Assembly (NCBI RefSeq): GCF_007992495.1
Contig: NZ_BKAJ01000038.1
Location: 62,001 to 126,000 of the forward strand
Reading direction: 5' to 3'
Length of the DNA stretch: 64,000 bases
Source: Reyranella soli
GTDB lineage: Bacteria > Pseudomonadota > Alphaproteobacteria > Reyranellales > Reyranellaceae
The first letter of the stretch is position 1; each line of letters starts with the position of its first letter. Under the pieces are notes generated by a model. The model made no database searches. It worked only from the letters and a program-made list of their open reading frames with translations, and was not told the origin of the DNA. Shown in pieces: positions 9,409 to 18,184 of this stretch. Made by a program: the position numbers and the translations under genes.

Positions 9409-9548
9409 CCTCCCCAGCGAAGCTGGGGAGGTGGCCCCCATTTCTCCATGAACAGAGGCCGGAGGGGTCATGGGCAGCAGTACTGATGCCCATGACTCCT
9501 CCGCCCTCGTGTGACGAGGGCACCTCCCCACGCTTGTGCGTGGGGAGG
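9409..9548. repeat. Cluster of four consecutive hairpins (intergenic palindromic repeat)
   Basis: The 337-base gap between the dehydratase and the TPR gene holds four strong inverted repeats in 140 bases. They are a 10-bp stem with GAA loop at 9409-9431, a 16-bp stem with one mismatch and 10-nt loop at 9461-9502, a 7-bp stem at 9504-9520, and an 11-bp stem with TTGT loop at 9523-9548. The first and last share the CCTCCCCA/TGGGGAGG core, so the cluster is roughly symmetric. It looks like a mosaic intergenic palindrome (REP/BIME-like) rather than a simple terminator, since no U-tract follows. Nothing else was seen between 9340 and 9676. Confidence 0.75.
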
Positions 9549-9676
9549 GAGTGATTCAAGCAGCGCGGACTATGCTCTAATCGATCTTGACCTTCGCCGC
9601 CCTGACCATCGGCACCCACTTCTCGGAGGGCGAAGTTTGCTAGATGCCCAATCGCTTTCCGGTAGAATTGGGGATC

Positions 9677-12499
9677 ATGCCGGCAATCCGCACGATCTCT
9701 GAATTCTTGTTGGCGCTTTTCTTGTCGGCGATGCCCATGGTCGTCCACGCGCAGACCGGGACGTCTTCTGCCGCGCAGTCCTTGCCTCCAGGCATCAATG
9801 CTCAAGTGGAAGCGCTGCTGCAACAATCCGCCAGGCTCGAGAGCGCAGGCAAGCCGGCGGATGCGGAGGTGGGATATCGGACGGCCGTTGCCGTAGCCGA
9901 AAGCATCATCGACCCGCGAGAGAAGGCCGAGCTCGCACGAGCGCTCGTTTGGCAAGCGTACTTTCTCTCCAGGCAGAAGAGGCACGACGAGGCTTGGGCT
10001 GTCGGCGAGAGGGCGTTGCATCGATACGAACAGGTCGTGGGCCCGCAGGATCCACGGACCGCAAAGGCTCACGTAATGCTGGGCGCATTCGCCAACAGCA
10101 CACGCAACTTCCAAAAGGCCGAAGCGCATCTTCGCATCGCGCTGGATGAGTATGACCGCGATCCCGCCGAGGGACGCCGAGTCGAGGCCGGGACTGCTGC
10201 GCTGAATCTTGCCTTCGCTCTCCGGAGCCAACGGCGCTTTGACGAAGCTGAGCAAGCCCTGAAAAAGGCAATCGACATACGGGAACGCACCACCCCTCGC
10301 GATCAGGTCGGCATCGCAAACGCCTACCAGTCGCTAGCGATCAACAGCATAGCTCAGGGGCGTACCGCCGACGCAGCAGCTGCCTATGAGGCGGCGATCA
10401 AGGCCGCGGAAAACCTCCGAGGGCCCCAGATTGCCGTGCTCGCGACGATGCTGCTTGGTCAGGCGGGACTTCTTCGAAGCCAGCAGCACTTTGGCGAGGC
10501 CCGATCGGCGGCCGAACGGGCGCTATCTTTGCGCGAGAACCTTTTGGAGACAGATCATCCGGCTGTCGTCTCTGCCCTTGTCGAGCTGGGAAGGATCGCC
10601 TTGGCCCAGGGCGATCGCGCCGGGGCTGATACGCAATTCAGCTCGGCGTTGCAAACTTACCATCGCCATCCAGTCCAGGAGAGCGCAGTGGCCGCATCGA
10701 TGGCCAGCTATCAATTGACGGCGTCTTTGAGACTGGAACGCCGCTTCCCGGAAGCGGAAAAAATGATTCGAGACTCCATCGCTCTTCGCGAGACTGTCTC
10801 GCCAGGCGATGAGACGAGTCTTGCCGCCTCATATCAGTTGCTCGCTCTTGTTTGTGCCGACCAGCGCAAGCTCGCGGAGGCTGAAACCGCATTCAGGAAG
10901 GCGATCGACCTCTACAGTCGCGCGCTCGGACCCGACCGGCCAGAGGTGGCGTATCTGTATCAATGGCTTGGCGATGCATATTTCGCCGCCGGTCGATATC
11001 GCGACTCCGAGGCGCCGCTTCGGACGGCCGTCGGCATACTTTCGAAACACGACGATGTGCTCGCCTTGGCAACCGCACAAATTCATCTCGCCGTCACCTA
11101 TCGCTATCTGCGGCGTTTCGAAGAGTCCGAAGCACTGGTGCGTCAGGGTCTCATGGCGCGTGAACAGAAGCTGCCAGCCGATCACCCGTTTGTCGCGGAT
11201 GCCCTATTCAACCTCGGTGCGGTGCTGCGATGGCAGAACAGGAATGCCGAGGCTGAACCCTTGCTGCGGCGCTCGCTCGCTATTCGTCTGAAAGCGTATG
11301 GTCCTGACAACCAGCATGTCCTTGCAGACATGAACGCTCTCGCGCTTGCCCTGGATGGAATGGGCCGATCAACCGAAGCGGAGCCACTGTTCCGGCAGGC
11401 GCTTGAGGGACGCGTGAAACTGCTCGGCGCCGTGCATGAGGAAGTCGCGGATACCCTGGTGAGCATGGTCTGGAGCTTGCGGCGTCAAGGCCGCTTCGCC
11501 GAAGCCGCGGAGCTTGCCGAGAGGCCGCTCGAGATCTATCGCAAGAGTCTCGGACCCGACCATCCTTTCAACATTCGCGCCTTGCTTCCGCTGGCGACGA
11601 TCCACCAGGAACGAGGCGAGTTCGACGAAGCAGAGCGCCTGTTCCGCGACGCCCTGCGCATCCGCATCTCGGTTTACGGCGCCAACGACATCTCCGTGGC
11701 CGACAGTTACGCCGATCTGGTCAGGCTGTCCGTCGCGCGTCGCCAGTTCGAGGAAGGTGCCGGTTACGCATCGAAGATGTTGGCCGTCGTCGAGCAAAAG
11801 TTCGGCGCCGACGATCCGAGGATCATTCCGGCAATGACCGTTTATGCCGAGCTTCAGACATTCCTCGACAAGCTGGACGCTGCGGAGCAGTTGCTTCGTC
11901 GCATGCTCGCAATCTGCGAACGGACATACGCGCCTGATTCGCTTGCTGTCGGTATCGCCTTGTCGAACATGGCTTATCTCTATCGGCTGCGCGGCAAGTA
12001 CGGCGACGTTGGGCAGTATTACGAGCGGCCCCTCGCGATCTATCGCAAGATCTTTGGCGATCGCCATCCCGTGGTCGCGAATTCGCTGAACTGGCTCGCC
12101 CAACTCCGTATCGGCCTTGGGCATCCCGAGGAAGCCGAAGCGCTCTATGACGAGGCTGCCTCCATTCTGGTCGAAGCGTACGGGGCCGACAGCCCGGCCC
12201 TGAGTGGAGCGCTCAACAACAAGGCACTTCTTCTGAAGCAGCTGGGGCGCCACCAGGAAGCTGAGAAAGACTATCGGAAGGCAATTGAGTTGCTGCGCAA
12301 GGGCTCAGGCAAGCCTACCCCATCGCTCGCGCTGGTTTTGGTCAATCTGGCAATCCTCTGCGAGACCACAGGCAGAGATGCCGAGGCGGCCGCTCTGATG
12401 AAGGAAGCAATCGGCATCTATGAGCAATCATACGGCCCGGATCGCATGCCGCCGCTCGTTCCGGGGCCAATGCTGCCACCGCCGCCGGAGCGGACGTAG
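9677..12499 (+). CDS. Secreted tetratricopeptide (kinesin-light-chain-like) repeat protein
   Basis: This is a 940-residue protein. The start at 9677 gives a clean signal peptide (positive MPAIRT, hydrophobic FLLALFLSAMPMVV, cleavage near HAQ), with GGGG a few bases upstream. The mature part is almost entirely helical repeats of about 42 residues carrying the TPR_10/TPR_12 pattern. Recurrent pieces are LGRHQEAEKDYRKAIELL, YGPDHP-like turns and LRRQGRFAEAAELAERPL. About 20 repeats fit. The expected role is a periplasmic or surface protein-protein scaffold. The C-terminus is proline-rich (VPGPMLPPPPERT). Neighbours give no functional hint. Confidence 0.85.
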   Translation: MPAIRTISEFLLALFLSAMPMVVHAQTGTSSAAQSLPPGINAQVEALLQQSARLESAGKPADAEVGYRTAVAVAESIIDPREKAELARALVWQAYFLSRQKRHDEAWAVGERALHRYEQVVGPQDPRTAKAHVMLGAFANSTRNFQKAEAHLRIALDEYDRDPAEGRRVEAGTAALNLAFALRSQRRFDEAEQALKKAIDIRERTTPRDQVGIANAYQSLAINSIAQGRTADAAAAYEAAIKAAENLRGPQIAVLATMLLGQAGLLRSQQHFGEARSAAERALSLRENLLETDHPAVVSALVELGRIALAQGDRAGADTQFSSALQTYHRHPVQESAVAASMASYQLTASLRLERRFPEAEKMIRDSIALRETVSPGDETSLAASYQLLALVCADQRKLAEAETAFRKAIDLYSRALGPDRPEVAYLYQWLGDAYFAAGRYRDSEAPLRTAVGILSKHDDVLALATAQIHLAVTYRYLRRFEESEALVRQGLMAREQKLPADHPFVADALFNLGAVLRWQNRNAEAEPLLRRSLAIRLKAYGPDNQHVLADMNALALALDGMGRSTEAEPLFRQALEGRVKLLGAVHEEVADTLVSMVWSLRRQGRFAEAAELAERPLEIYRKSLGPDHPFNIRALLPLATIHQERGEFDEAERLFRDALRIRISVYGANDISVADSYADLVRLSVARRQFEEGAGYASKMLAVVEQKFGADDPRIIPAMTVYAELQTFLDKLDAAEQLLRRMLAICERTYAPDSLAVGIALSNMAYLYRLRGKYGDVGQYYERPLAIYRKIFGDRHPVVANSLNWLAQLRIGLGHPEEAEALYDEAASILVEAYGADSPALSGALNNKALLLKQLGRHQEAEKDYRKAIELLRKGSGKPTPSLALVLVNLAILCETTGRDAEAAALMKEAIGIYEQSYGPDRMPPLVPGPMLPPPPERT

Positions 12500-12595
12500 C
12501 CTGGCGAAACGGGTTCTCGCCGTAGCGGAACAGGGCGATTGAACCTCCCGGCAGCCGCCGTTACGCTCGATACCGGTTGCATGGGAGGAAAAAAG

Positions 12596-13699
12596 ATGAA
12601 GATGTTTGCCGCCGCCGGACTGGCGTTGAGCGCGATTGCCTTCGGAGTAGGGACGAGCGCATGGTCGCCCGCGAACGCGCAGGCTCAAGCCGCCACCGCC
12701 AAGCTCTGCGACAATCCCCGCCAGATGGATGGCTTCAAGACCTGCGCCAATCTCGAGAAGGCCAAGGCCGAGGGCGCCTTTGTGCTCTATTCGACCGATC
12801 CCGAGCAGGGCCAGGTCAAGCTTCTCGCCGCCTTCAACAAGATGTTCCCCGAGATCAAGACCAGCTACGTGCGCCTGCAGGCGGGTGCGCTCTACGCCAA
12901 GGTCCTGTCCGAGCGTCAGGCCAAGTCCTACCTGGTCGACGTCATCCAGATCTCCGACATGGGCATGATCCTCGACTTCCAGCGGCGCGGCGGCTTCCGC
13001 CAGTACATCTCGCCGCAGATGGACGCCTTCAAGCCCGAGTACAAGAGCAAGCCCGAGGGCTTCTGGACCTGGGGCTCGATCATCATGGCGGGCATCGCCT
13101 ACAACCCCAACAACGTTTCCGCGGCCGAGGCGCCCAAGACGTGGCAGGACCTTCTCGATCCGAAGTGGAAGGACGCCATCAACGTCAAGGTCTCGAACTC
13201 GGGCCTGCAGCACGGCGTATGGTACGTGCTGAAGCCGATCCTCGGCCTCGAGTACTTCAAGAAGTTCGCCGAGAACAAGCCGCGCGCCTTCGACTCCTAC
13301 GTCCAGCAGTACGGCCGCCTGGTCGACGGCCAGGACAAGATCATCATGGGCGCGCAGTACTCGGGCTACATCGAGTTCAAGGCCAAGGGCGCGCCGCTCG
13401 CCTTCGTCTTCCCCGAGACCGGCGTGCCGGCGGTGTCGGAGACCTACGGCATCGTCCAGGACGGCCCGCATCCCAACGCCGCCGAGCTGTTCATGGACTG
13501 GTTCCTCGCCCCCGTGGGCCAGCAGGCGCTCGCCGACGCCCTGCTGCTGCATTCGCCGCGCGCGGACGTGCCGCCGCCGGGCGGCGGCGTGGCGCTGAAG
13601 GACATGAAGCTCCTGTTCCCGGCCGACTGGGACGCCTTCGAGAAGGACCGTCCGGACTTCGCCAAGGAGTGGGACCGCATCGTCGGCGCCCGCCGCTGA
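12596..13699 (+). CDS. ABC transporter substrate-binding protein (Fe3+/AfuA-type family)
   Basis: This 367-residue periplasmic receptor begins MKMFAAAGLALSAIAF, a signal peptide cleaved near NAQA. GGGAGGA lies immediately upstream of 12596 and decides the start over the in-frame ATG at 12581. The mature protein has the extracellular solute-binding family 1 pattern: GAFVLYSTDPEQGQVKLLAAF, then WTWGSIIMAGIAYNP, then TWQDLLDPKWKDAI. This group includes ferric, 2-aminoethylphosphonate and thiamine receptors, so the ligand is uncertain. The permease gene follows after 7 nt and the ATPase overlaps that, giving a complete importer. Confidence 0.88.
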   Translation: MKMFAAAGLALSAIAFGVGTSAWSPANAQAQAATAKLCDNPRQMDGFKTCANLEKAKAEGAFVLYSTDPEQGQVKLLAAFNKMFPEIKTSYVRLQAGALYAKVLSERQAKSYLVDVIQISDMGMILDFQRRGGFRQYISPQMDAFKPEYKSKPEGFWTWGSIIMAGIAYNPNNVSAAEAPKTWQDLLDPKWKDAINVKVSNSGLQHGVWYVLKPILGLEYFKKFAENKPRAFDSYVQQYGRLVDGQDKIIMGAQYSGYIEFKAKGAPLAFVFPETGVPAVSETYGIVQDGPHPNAAELFMDWFLAPVGQQALADALLLHSPRADVPPPGGGVALKDMKLLFPADWDAFEKDRPDFAKEWDRIVGARR

Positions 13700-13706
13700 G
13701 CCGGTC

Positions 13707-15413
13707 TTGACGCTCTCAGCCGCGGACGCGCTTCGCCCGCGTCGCAACTGGCAGGCGATCGTCACGGTCGCCATCCTGCTGGTGGTGGGTTTCCTCGTCA
13801 TCCTGCCGATGGTGTTCCTCATCGAGGAATCGCTGAATGTCGGCGATCCGATGGCGTTCCCACCCCAGGCCTACGGGCTGAAGAACTACATTGCGATCTT
13901 CGACGAGGATATCAACGTCCTCTGGAACACGCTGATCATCGCGGTGATGGCCACCATCATGGCCATCCTGATCGGCTTCACCTTGGCCTGGATCCTGACC
14001 CGCACCAACGTGCCCGGCAGCGGGATGCTCGAGCGGCTGATGGAATTGCCGTACTACATGACGCCGCTCGTTGGCGCGCTCGCCTGGGCCATCATCGCCG
14101 GCCCCAAGAGCGGCTTCATGAACCAGCTGTGGAAGGGGATCGGCGGCAGCGGCGACATCGCCGACATCTACACCCATTTCGGCATCGCCTGGGTGATGGC
14201 GCTGTTCGAGGGCACCGTGGCCTTCGTCATGATCTCGGCCTCGATGAAGTCGATGGACCCTGCGCTCGAGGAATCGGCGCGCGTCATGGGCGCCTCGAAG
14301 CTCCGCACCACGCTCACCGTCACCCTGCCGCTGGTCATGCCGGGCGTGCTCGGCGCCACGCTGTTCGTTTTCGCCGAGATGCTGGGCTCGTTCGCCGCCG
14401 CCCTGGTGATCGGCATTCCCGGCCGCATCTACGTCATCACCACGGCGATCTGGGACTCCACGCTCTCCTATCCGCCGGACTACGGCCGCGCCTCGGCGAT
14501 GGGGCTCACCCTGTTCGTCGTCATGTTCGGCATGCTCACGTTCTACCGCTACATGATCGTGGGCGGCAGCTTCGCCACCATCACCGGCAAGGCGTTCCGG
14601 CCGCGGCCCATGAACATGGGCAGGCTCGCCTGGGTCCTGTTCGCGGTCTGCCTCCTCTATGTCTTCCTGGCGGTGGTCCTGCCGGTCGCGGCCCTGCTGC
14701 TGACCTCGTTCCAGCGCTTCGCCACCGTGATCCTGAGCCAGGCCCAGTTCACGTGGGCCAACTACCAGACGGCCCTGTCGCTGGGCCCGGTGCGTACCGC
14801 CATGGCCAACAGCCTGATGCTGGGCTTCGGCGTGGCGACCGTCGGCGTGCTGGTCATGGCCGTGCTGGTGTGGATCATCTATCGCTCGCAGCTCACGGGA
14901 CGCGGCGCCGTCGAATACCTCGTGATGTTCCCCGGGGCCGTGCCCCGGCTGGTGTTCGGGCTGGCGCTCCTGTGGGCCTGGCTCAACATCCCGATCTCGA
15001 TCTACGGCACGCTGTGGCTGCTGGCGCTTGCCTATTTCACGGTGATGCTGCCGCTCGGGGTGCGCACCCTGGCCGGCGTGGTGCTGCAGATCGACAAGAG
15101 CCTCGAGGAATGCGCCCGCGTCTGCGGCGCCGGCTGGGGCTACCAGATGCGCACCGTGACCCTGCCGCTGCTGCGGCCTGGCATCCTCGCGGCCTGGCTG
15201 CTGATCTTCATGGCCTGTGTGCGCGAGCTCGGCGTCTCGGTGTTCCTGATGGGGCCCAATGCCAAGGTGATCGCGCCGTCGATCGTCAGCGCCTTCGCCT
15301 CCAGCGGCACGGAGCTGACGGCGGCGATGGCGCTCATCCAGACCTTCACCGTCATCGTGGCGTTGGTCATCCTGTTCCGCGTGACCCGCGGCATGACAAA
15401 GGAACTTGCGTGA
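13707..15413 (+). CDS. ABC transporter permease, duplicated-core Fe3+-type
   Basis: This 568-residue inner-membrane protein has two permease halves. Each carries an EAA loop: EESARVMGASKLRTTLTVTLP around residues 190-210 and EECARVCGAGWGYQMRTVTLP around 470-490. About 12 hydrophobic segments are visible, the arrangement of AfuB/FbpB-type permeases that act as a single fused subunit. The start is TTG at 13707 with GAG 6 nt upstream. No ATG lies before the first membrane segment, so TTG is preferred. The stop overlaps the ATPase start (GTGA). Confidence 0.9.
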   Translation: MTLSAADALRPRRNWQAIVTVAILLVVGFLVILPMVFLIEESLNVGDPMAFPPQAYGLKNYIAIFDEDINVLWNTLIIAVMATIMAILIGFTLAWILTRTNVPGSGMLERLMELPYYMTPLVGALAWAIIAGPKSGFMNQLWKGIGGSGDIADIYTHFGIAWVMALFEGTVAFVMISASMKSMDPALEESARVMGASKLRTTLTVTLPLVMPGVLGATLFVFAEMLGSFAAALVIGIPGRIYVITTAIWDSTLSYPPDYGRASAMGLTLFVVMFGMLTFYRYMIVGGSFATITGKAFRPRPMNMGRLAWVLFAVCLLYVFLAVVLPVAALLLTSFQRFATVILSQAQFTWANYQTALSLGPVRTAMANSLMLGFGVATVGVLVMAVLVWIIYRSQLTGRGAVEYLVMFPGAVPRLVFGLALLWAWLNIPISIYGTLWLLALAYFTVMLPLGVRTLAGVVLQIDKSLEECARVCGAGWGYQMRTVTLPLLRPGILAAWLLIFMACVRELGVSVFLMGPNAKVIAPSIVSAFASSGTELTAAMALIQTFTVIVALVILFRVTRGMTKELA

Positions 15414-16474
15414 GCGTTACCCGTATCGAGGTGAAGGACCTCGTCATCCGCTATGGCGACACGACGGCCGTGAACGGTGTCAGCTTCACCGTCGGGCGAG
15501 GGGAGCACGTGACCCTGCTCGGCCCCTCAGGCTGCGGCAAGACCACGACGTTGCGCGCCATCGCCGGGCTGGAGCAGCCGGTGGGCGGCAGCATCTCGAT
15601 CGACGGCCAGGCGATGTACGATGCCAGCCAGAAGCGCAACATCCCGACCGAGCAGCGCGGCGTCAGCATGGTTTTCCAGTCCTACGCCGTGTGGCCGCAC
15701 ATGACGGTGTTCGACAACGTGGCCTACGGCCTGCGCGTGCGGAAGCAGAACGCCGCCGACATCAAGGCCAATGTCGAGCGCGCGCTCGACCTGGTGCAGA
15801 TGCGGCACCTTGCCGACCGCGGCGCCTCCAAGCTGTCGGGCGGCCAGCAGCAGCGCGTGGCGCTGGCCCGCGCCATCGCCTTCTCGCCGACCGTCGTGCT
15901 GTTCGACGAGCCGCTCAGCAACCTCGACGCCAAGCTGCGCGCCGAGATGCGGGTCGAACTGCGCGAGCTGCAGCGCCGCCTCGACATCACCTCGGTCTAC
16001 GTCACCCACGACCAGGAGGAGGCGCTCGCCATCTCCGACCGCGTCATCGTCATGAACGTGGGCGTCATCGAGCAGATCGGCACGCCGGAGCAGATCTATA
16101 ACCGCCCGCGCAGCCGCTTCGTCGCCGATTTCGTGGGCTCGGCCAACATCATCAAGGGCAAGCTTTCAGGCGACGGCCTGTTCGCGACCGACGGCGGCGT
16201 CACGCTGAAGGCGACTTCTGCGCACAAGCCGCACGGCAAGGAGAGCGAGGTCGCGGTGCGCACCGCCTATGTCGACCTCGAGCCGCGGCCCGGCGACAAT
16301 CATGTGCCGGGCAAGGTGCGCCAGCGCCTGTTCCACGGCGACTTCGTGCAATACGTCATCGATAGCGCCCTGGGCGCGCTGATCGTCCGCCGCCCGCCGG
16401 TCAATCTCCTGAGCGAGGGCGCCGATGTGACGCTGTCCTTCTCCCCCGACCACTGCGTCCTTCTGGAAGCGTAG
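15410..16474 (+). CDS. ABC transporter ATP-binding protein (Fe3+/spermidine type)
   Basis: This 354-residue ATPase starts at a GTG overlapping the permease stop by 4 nt. Walker A GPSGCGKT is at residues 38-45, the Q-loop in MVFQSYAVWPHM, signature LSGGQQQR near 142, Walker B VVLFDEP near 162 and the H-loop in VTHDQEEA. After residue ~240 a TOBE-like regulatory domain follows, as in FbpC/PotA/UgpC proteins. It energises the importer encoded upstream. A palindromic hairpin (16475-16530) directly after the stop may end the transcript. Confidence 0.93.
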   Translation: MSVTRIEVKDLVIRYGDTTAVNGVSFTVGRGEHVTLLGPSGCGKTTTLRAIAGLEQPVGGSISIDGQAMYDASQKRNIPTEQRGVSMVFQSYAVWPHMTVFDNVAYGLRVRKQNAADIKANVERALDLVQMRHLADRGASKLSGGQQQRVALARAIAFSPTVVLFDEPLSNLDAKLRAEMRVELRELQRRLDITSVYVTHDQEEALAISDRVIVMNVGVIEQIGTPEQIYNRPRSRFVADFVGSANIIKGKLSGDGLFATDGGVTLKATSAHKPHGKESEVAVRTAYVDLEPRPGDNHVPGKVRQRLFHGDFVQYVIDSALGALIVRRPPVNLLSEGADVTLSFSPDHCVLLEA

Positions 16475-16530
16475 CGCGGACCTGCCTGCGCGAAGCCGGA
16501 GCGGCTTCGCTTTGGCGAAGGCAGGCCGCG
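16475..16530. repeat. Nested intergenic palindrome, possible terminator
   Basis: An inner perfect 8-bp hairpin with GGAGC loop (16490-16510) sits inside outer arms CCTGCCT (16481-16487) and AGGCAGG (16519-16525), extended by CGCGG (16475-16479) pairing with CCGCG (16526-16530). It lies immediately after the ABC ATPase stop and before the convergent antitoxin remnant. There is no T-run, so it may be an intergenic repeat that also blocks read-through. Confidence 0.6.
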
Positions 16531-16544
16531 GGCGTCCCGCCCGC

Positions 16545-16760
16545 TCATTTTATGCCGAAGCGACGAGTGACCTCGTCCCGGCCCATTCGGTCGAAGTCAT
16601 CGGGTACGGTGATCTCGCCAGCACGGAATCCCAGCCGCCGTGGCGAAGATGCGTGACGCGGCTCAAGCGGCACGATCTTGGCCATCGGCTTCCCGGCCTT
16701 TGCAATCATGAAGCCTTCACCTTTTGACGCCTGTTCAACTAGGCGGGACAGGTGCCTTCT
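16545..16760 (-). pseudogene. 5'-truncated Phd/YefM-family antitoxin
   Basis: From position 16754 downward the minus strand encodes HLSRLVEQASKGEGFMIAK and then AGKPMAKIVPLEP, the core of Phd/YefM antitoxins, ending FGIK. A normal family member begins about 12 residues earlier with a VNIHEAKT-like strand. Here that part is replaced by unrelated sequence (APRHVRR) that is the 3' end of the neighbouring gene. The frame stays open to 16820, but that extension does not look like an antitoxin N-terminus. No VapC/Doc toxin gene is found on either side. The gene appears cut by insertion of the island to its right and is probably inactive. Confidence 0.6.
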
Positions 16761-17496
16761 CACGTGGCGTGGTGCCGTAGCCGACTTGAAACCATTTGTT
16801 CGCCACGGCGAAGAAGCCATCGCGAGTCACTTGGTCAATGGGCGTGCGCGATTTGAAATAAGGGAGATAGTTGACTGTCGCGGGGACGAATACCTTCCCC
16901 ATTTCCTCCAATAGCGCTTTGAGCAAGCCGGCATCATGAAACGGGCCGGGCTTCGCTAGTTTGCTGCCAGTCGGGCGCAGTAAAGCGAACGCCTTGGGGT
17001 TAGGATGCGCGAACGTGCTAAGCGTCCGATAGTGCTCGGCGCGCTTTTGTTCCGTGAAACCATCACGCGCGTCAAGTGCCGTTCTGATATGAACGGGTTC
17101 GAACTCGCGCCGATCTTTTTTTGGTTCTGTCTCACGCCATTTCGCGACTAGCTGCGGATCGGTGCGTAAGTAGTCAAGCAAGAACGCTGTTTCGAGAACG
17201 TCACGCAAATGACTGGCAGTGTTCTGATAATAGCCGGCGAGCAACAGTTTGAGCGCCGCGGCCCCACCGTTGAACAGGCGCAATCCCAAATGCTGAACTG
17301 TTAGCAGATCCAAATCATCTGTTAGCCAGCCCGCGGAAAAGTGCTCTAGGGCTGTCATCGACGCTTCCACCACACTAACGTGCAGGTGCAATGCTGTGTC
17401 GCTGGCGATGTGATCGAGGGTGACCATCCGGACACGCTCTTCCGCACTGTGCAGCAACAAAAAGTTCTCGGGTATCGCCATCTTGTGTCTGGTCAT
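16735..17496 (-). CDS. Uncharacterised protein with HPN motif (DUF5677-like)
   Basis: This is a 253-residue protein, probably cytosolic and largely helical. The stretch SHLRDVLETAFLLDYLRT followed further on by HYRTLSTFAHPNPKAFALL resembles the DUF5677-like family of unknown function, whose members share a (Y)xxLSxxxHPN signature. Its start overlaps the preceding pseudogene by 4 nt (ATGA), showing the two were once a coupled pair. Its 3' end runs into the truncated antitoxin, so the last ~8 residues may be encoded by foreign DNA across the junction. Base composition is more AT-rich than the flanking host genes. Confidence 0.6.
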   Translation of the reverse strand: MTRHKMAIPENFLLLHSAEERVRMVTLDHIASDTALHLHVSVVEASMTALEHFSAGWLTDDLDLLTVQHLGLRLFNGGAAALKLLLAGYYQNTASHLRDVLETAFLLDYLRTDPQLVAKWRETEPKKDRREFEPVHIRTALDARDGFTEQKRAEHYRTLSTFAHPNPKAFALLRPTGSKLAKPGPFHDAGLLKALLEEMGKVFVPATVNYLPYFKSRTPIDQVTRDGFFAVANKWFQVGYGTTPREKAPVPPS

Positions 17497-18165
17497 TTGT
17501 CATCAAGCGCCAGTTCGCAGCGTTCAATTAGACTCGGCATTGCGTCCGCTATGGAATTGTAGGCGAATTCCGTCATCGCTAACGACCCAATCAACGCTTT
17601 GGTCACTAGGACGGAGAAGCGGTCGGTCTTGCGCACTCCGCGTCGTTGTCTTGGTTGCGGCGCTTGATTGACTAAACGCGCCGGCACTACCCCAAAAATT
17701 GGGATGTGCACTCTCGCTCATTTGGTCCTATGTTTCACGAAGGCCCGAGAATCGCTTGTCCGCTCTATCGATAAATGTGAGGACATTCACAGCCTCGGGA
17801 AAGTCCGGTTGGCCTTTGTGCCCCATAAGCAAGCGCATAACGACGGCGTCCAAGTCTGGCTGGACGCCGGTGTTAACCTGTTGCTTGACTAAGGTGTCGA
17901 GATACCACAGAGCGCAGGCCGTTTCTGTCAAGCTCCGGGCCAAGACCATGGCGGCAACGACATCATCCTTTTCAAGGGCATCGTATGCACACCGCCCGAG
18001 TTCCTCAATGCGCCAAATGTAACCTTCCCGGCAGCTAAGAACCTTGAACGGGATTTTGGCATTTGTGTGCAAAGCCGCGGCTTCGACGGACGTGGGAAGC
18101 GACGACTGAATCAGTTTTAGCCGTTCGCGCGCTTCGGCAAGCTCATCTAGGTATTTCGAGTGCAT
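17493..18165 (-). pseudogene. Broken HPN-motif gene (nonsense codon plus frameshift)
   Basis: From ATG 18165 (preceded by GAGGAACCG) the frame encodes MHSKYLDELAEARERLKLIQ and later AMVLARSLTETACALWYLDT, then hits TAG at 17728-17730. Reading through that codon continues as DQMSESAHPNFWG, the same HPN motif as the downstream paralogue, with the stop exactly where a tyrosine is expected. Further on the frame must shift by one base, somewhere about 17600-17680, to continue as TDRFSVLVTKALIGS to the original stop at 17493, which overlaps the next gene's ATG. The length of 673 bases (3n+1) agrees with one inserted base. Two lesions make this a decaying gene. Confidence 0.65.
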
Positions 18166-18184
18166 CGGTTCCTCAGCCGCAAGA

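Noticed and set aside
12581-13710. Alternative longer starts or an overlapping Arg-rich frame at the Fe3+-type receptor
   Set aside because: The GGGAGGA site positions ATG 12596 directly before a signal peptide; the other frame is a GC-bias shadow.
16475-16545. Toxin gene expected after the Phd-type antitoxin
   Set aside because: Only a palindromic hairpin lies between the antitoxin stop and the ABC ATPase stop; no VapC/Doc frame is present.
17524-17721. Independent 65- and 72-residue small genes near 17.5-17.7 kb
   Set aside because: Both are better explained as pieces of one frameshifted HPN-family pseudogene, since the HPN motif and the original stop lie in different frames of the same stretch.
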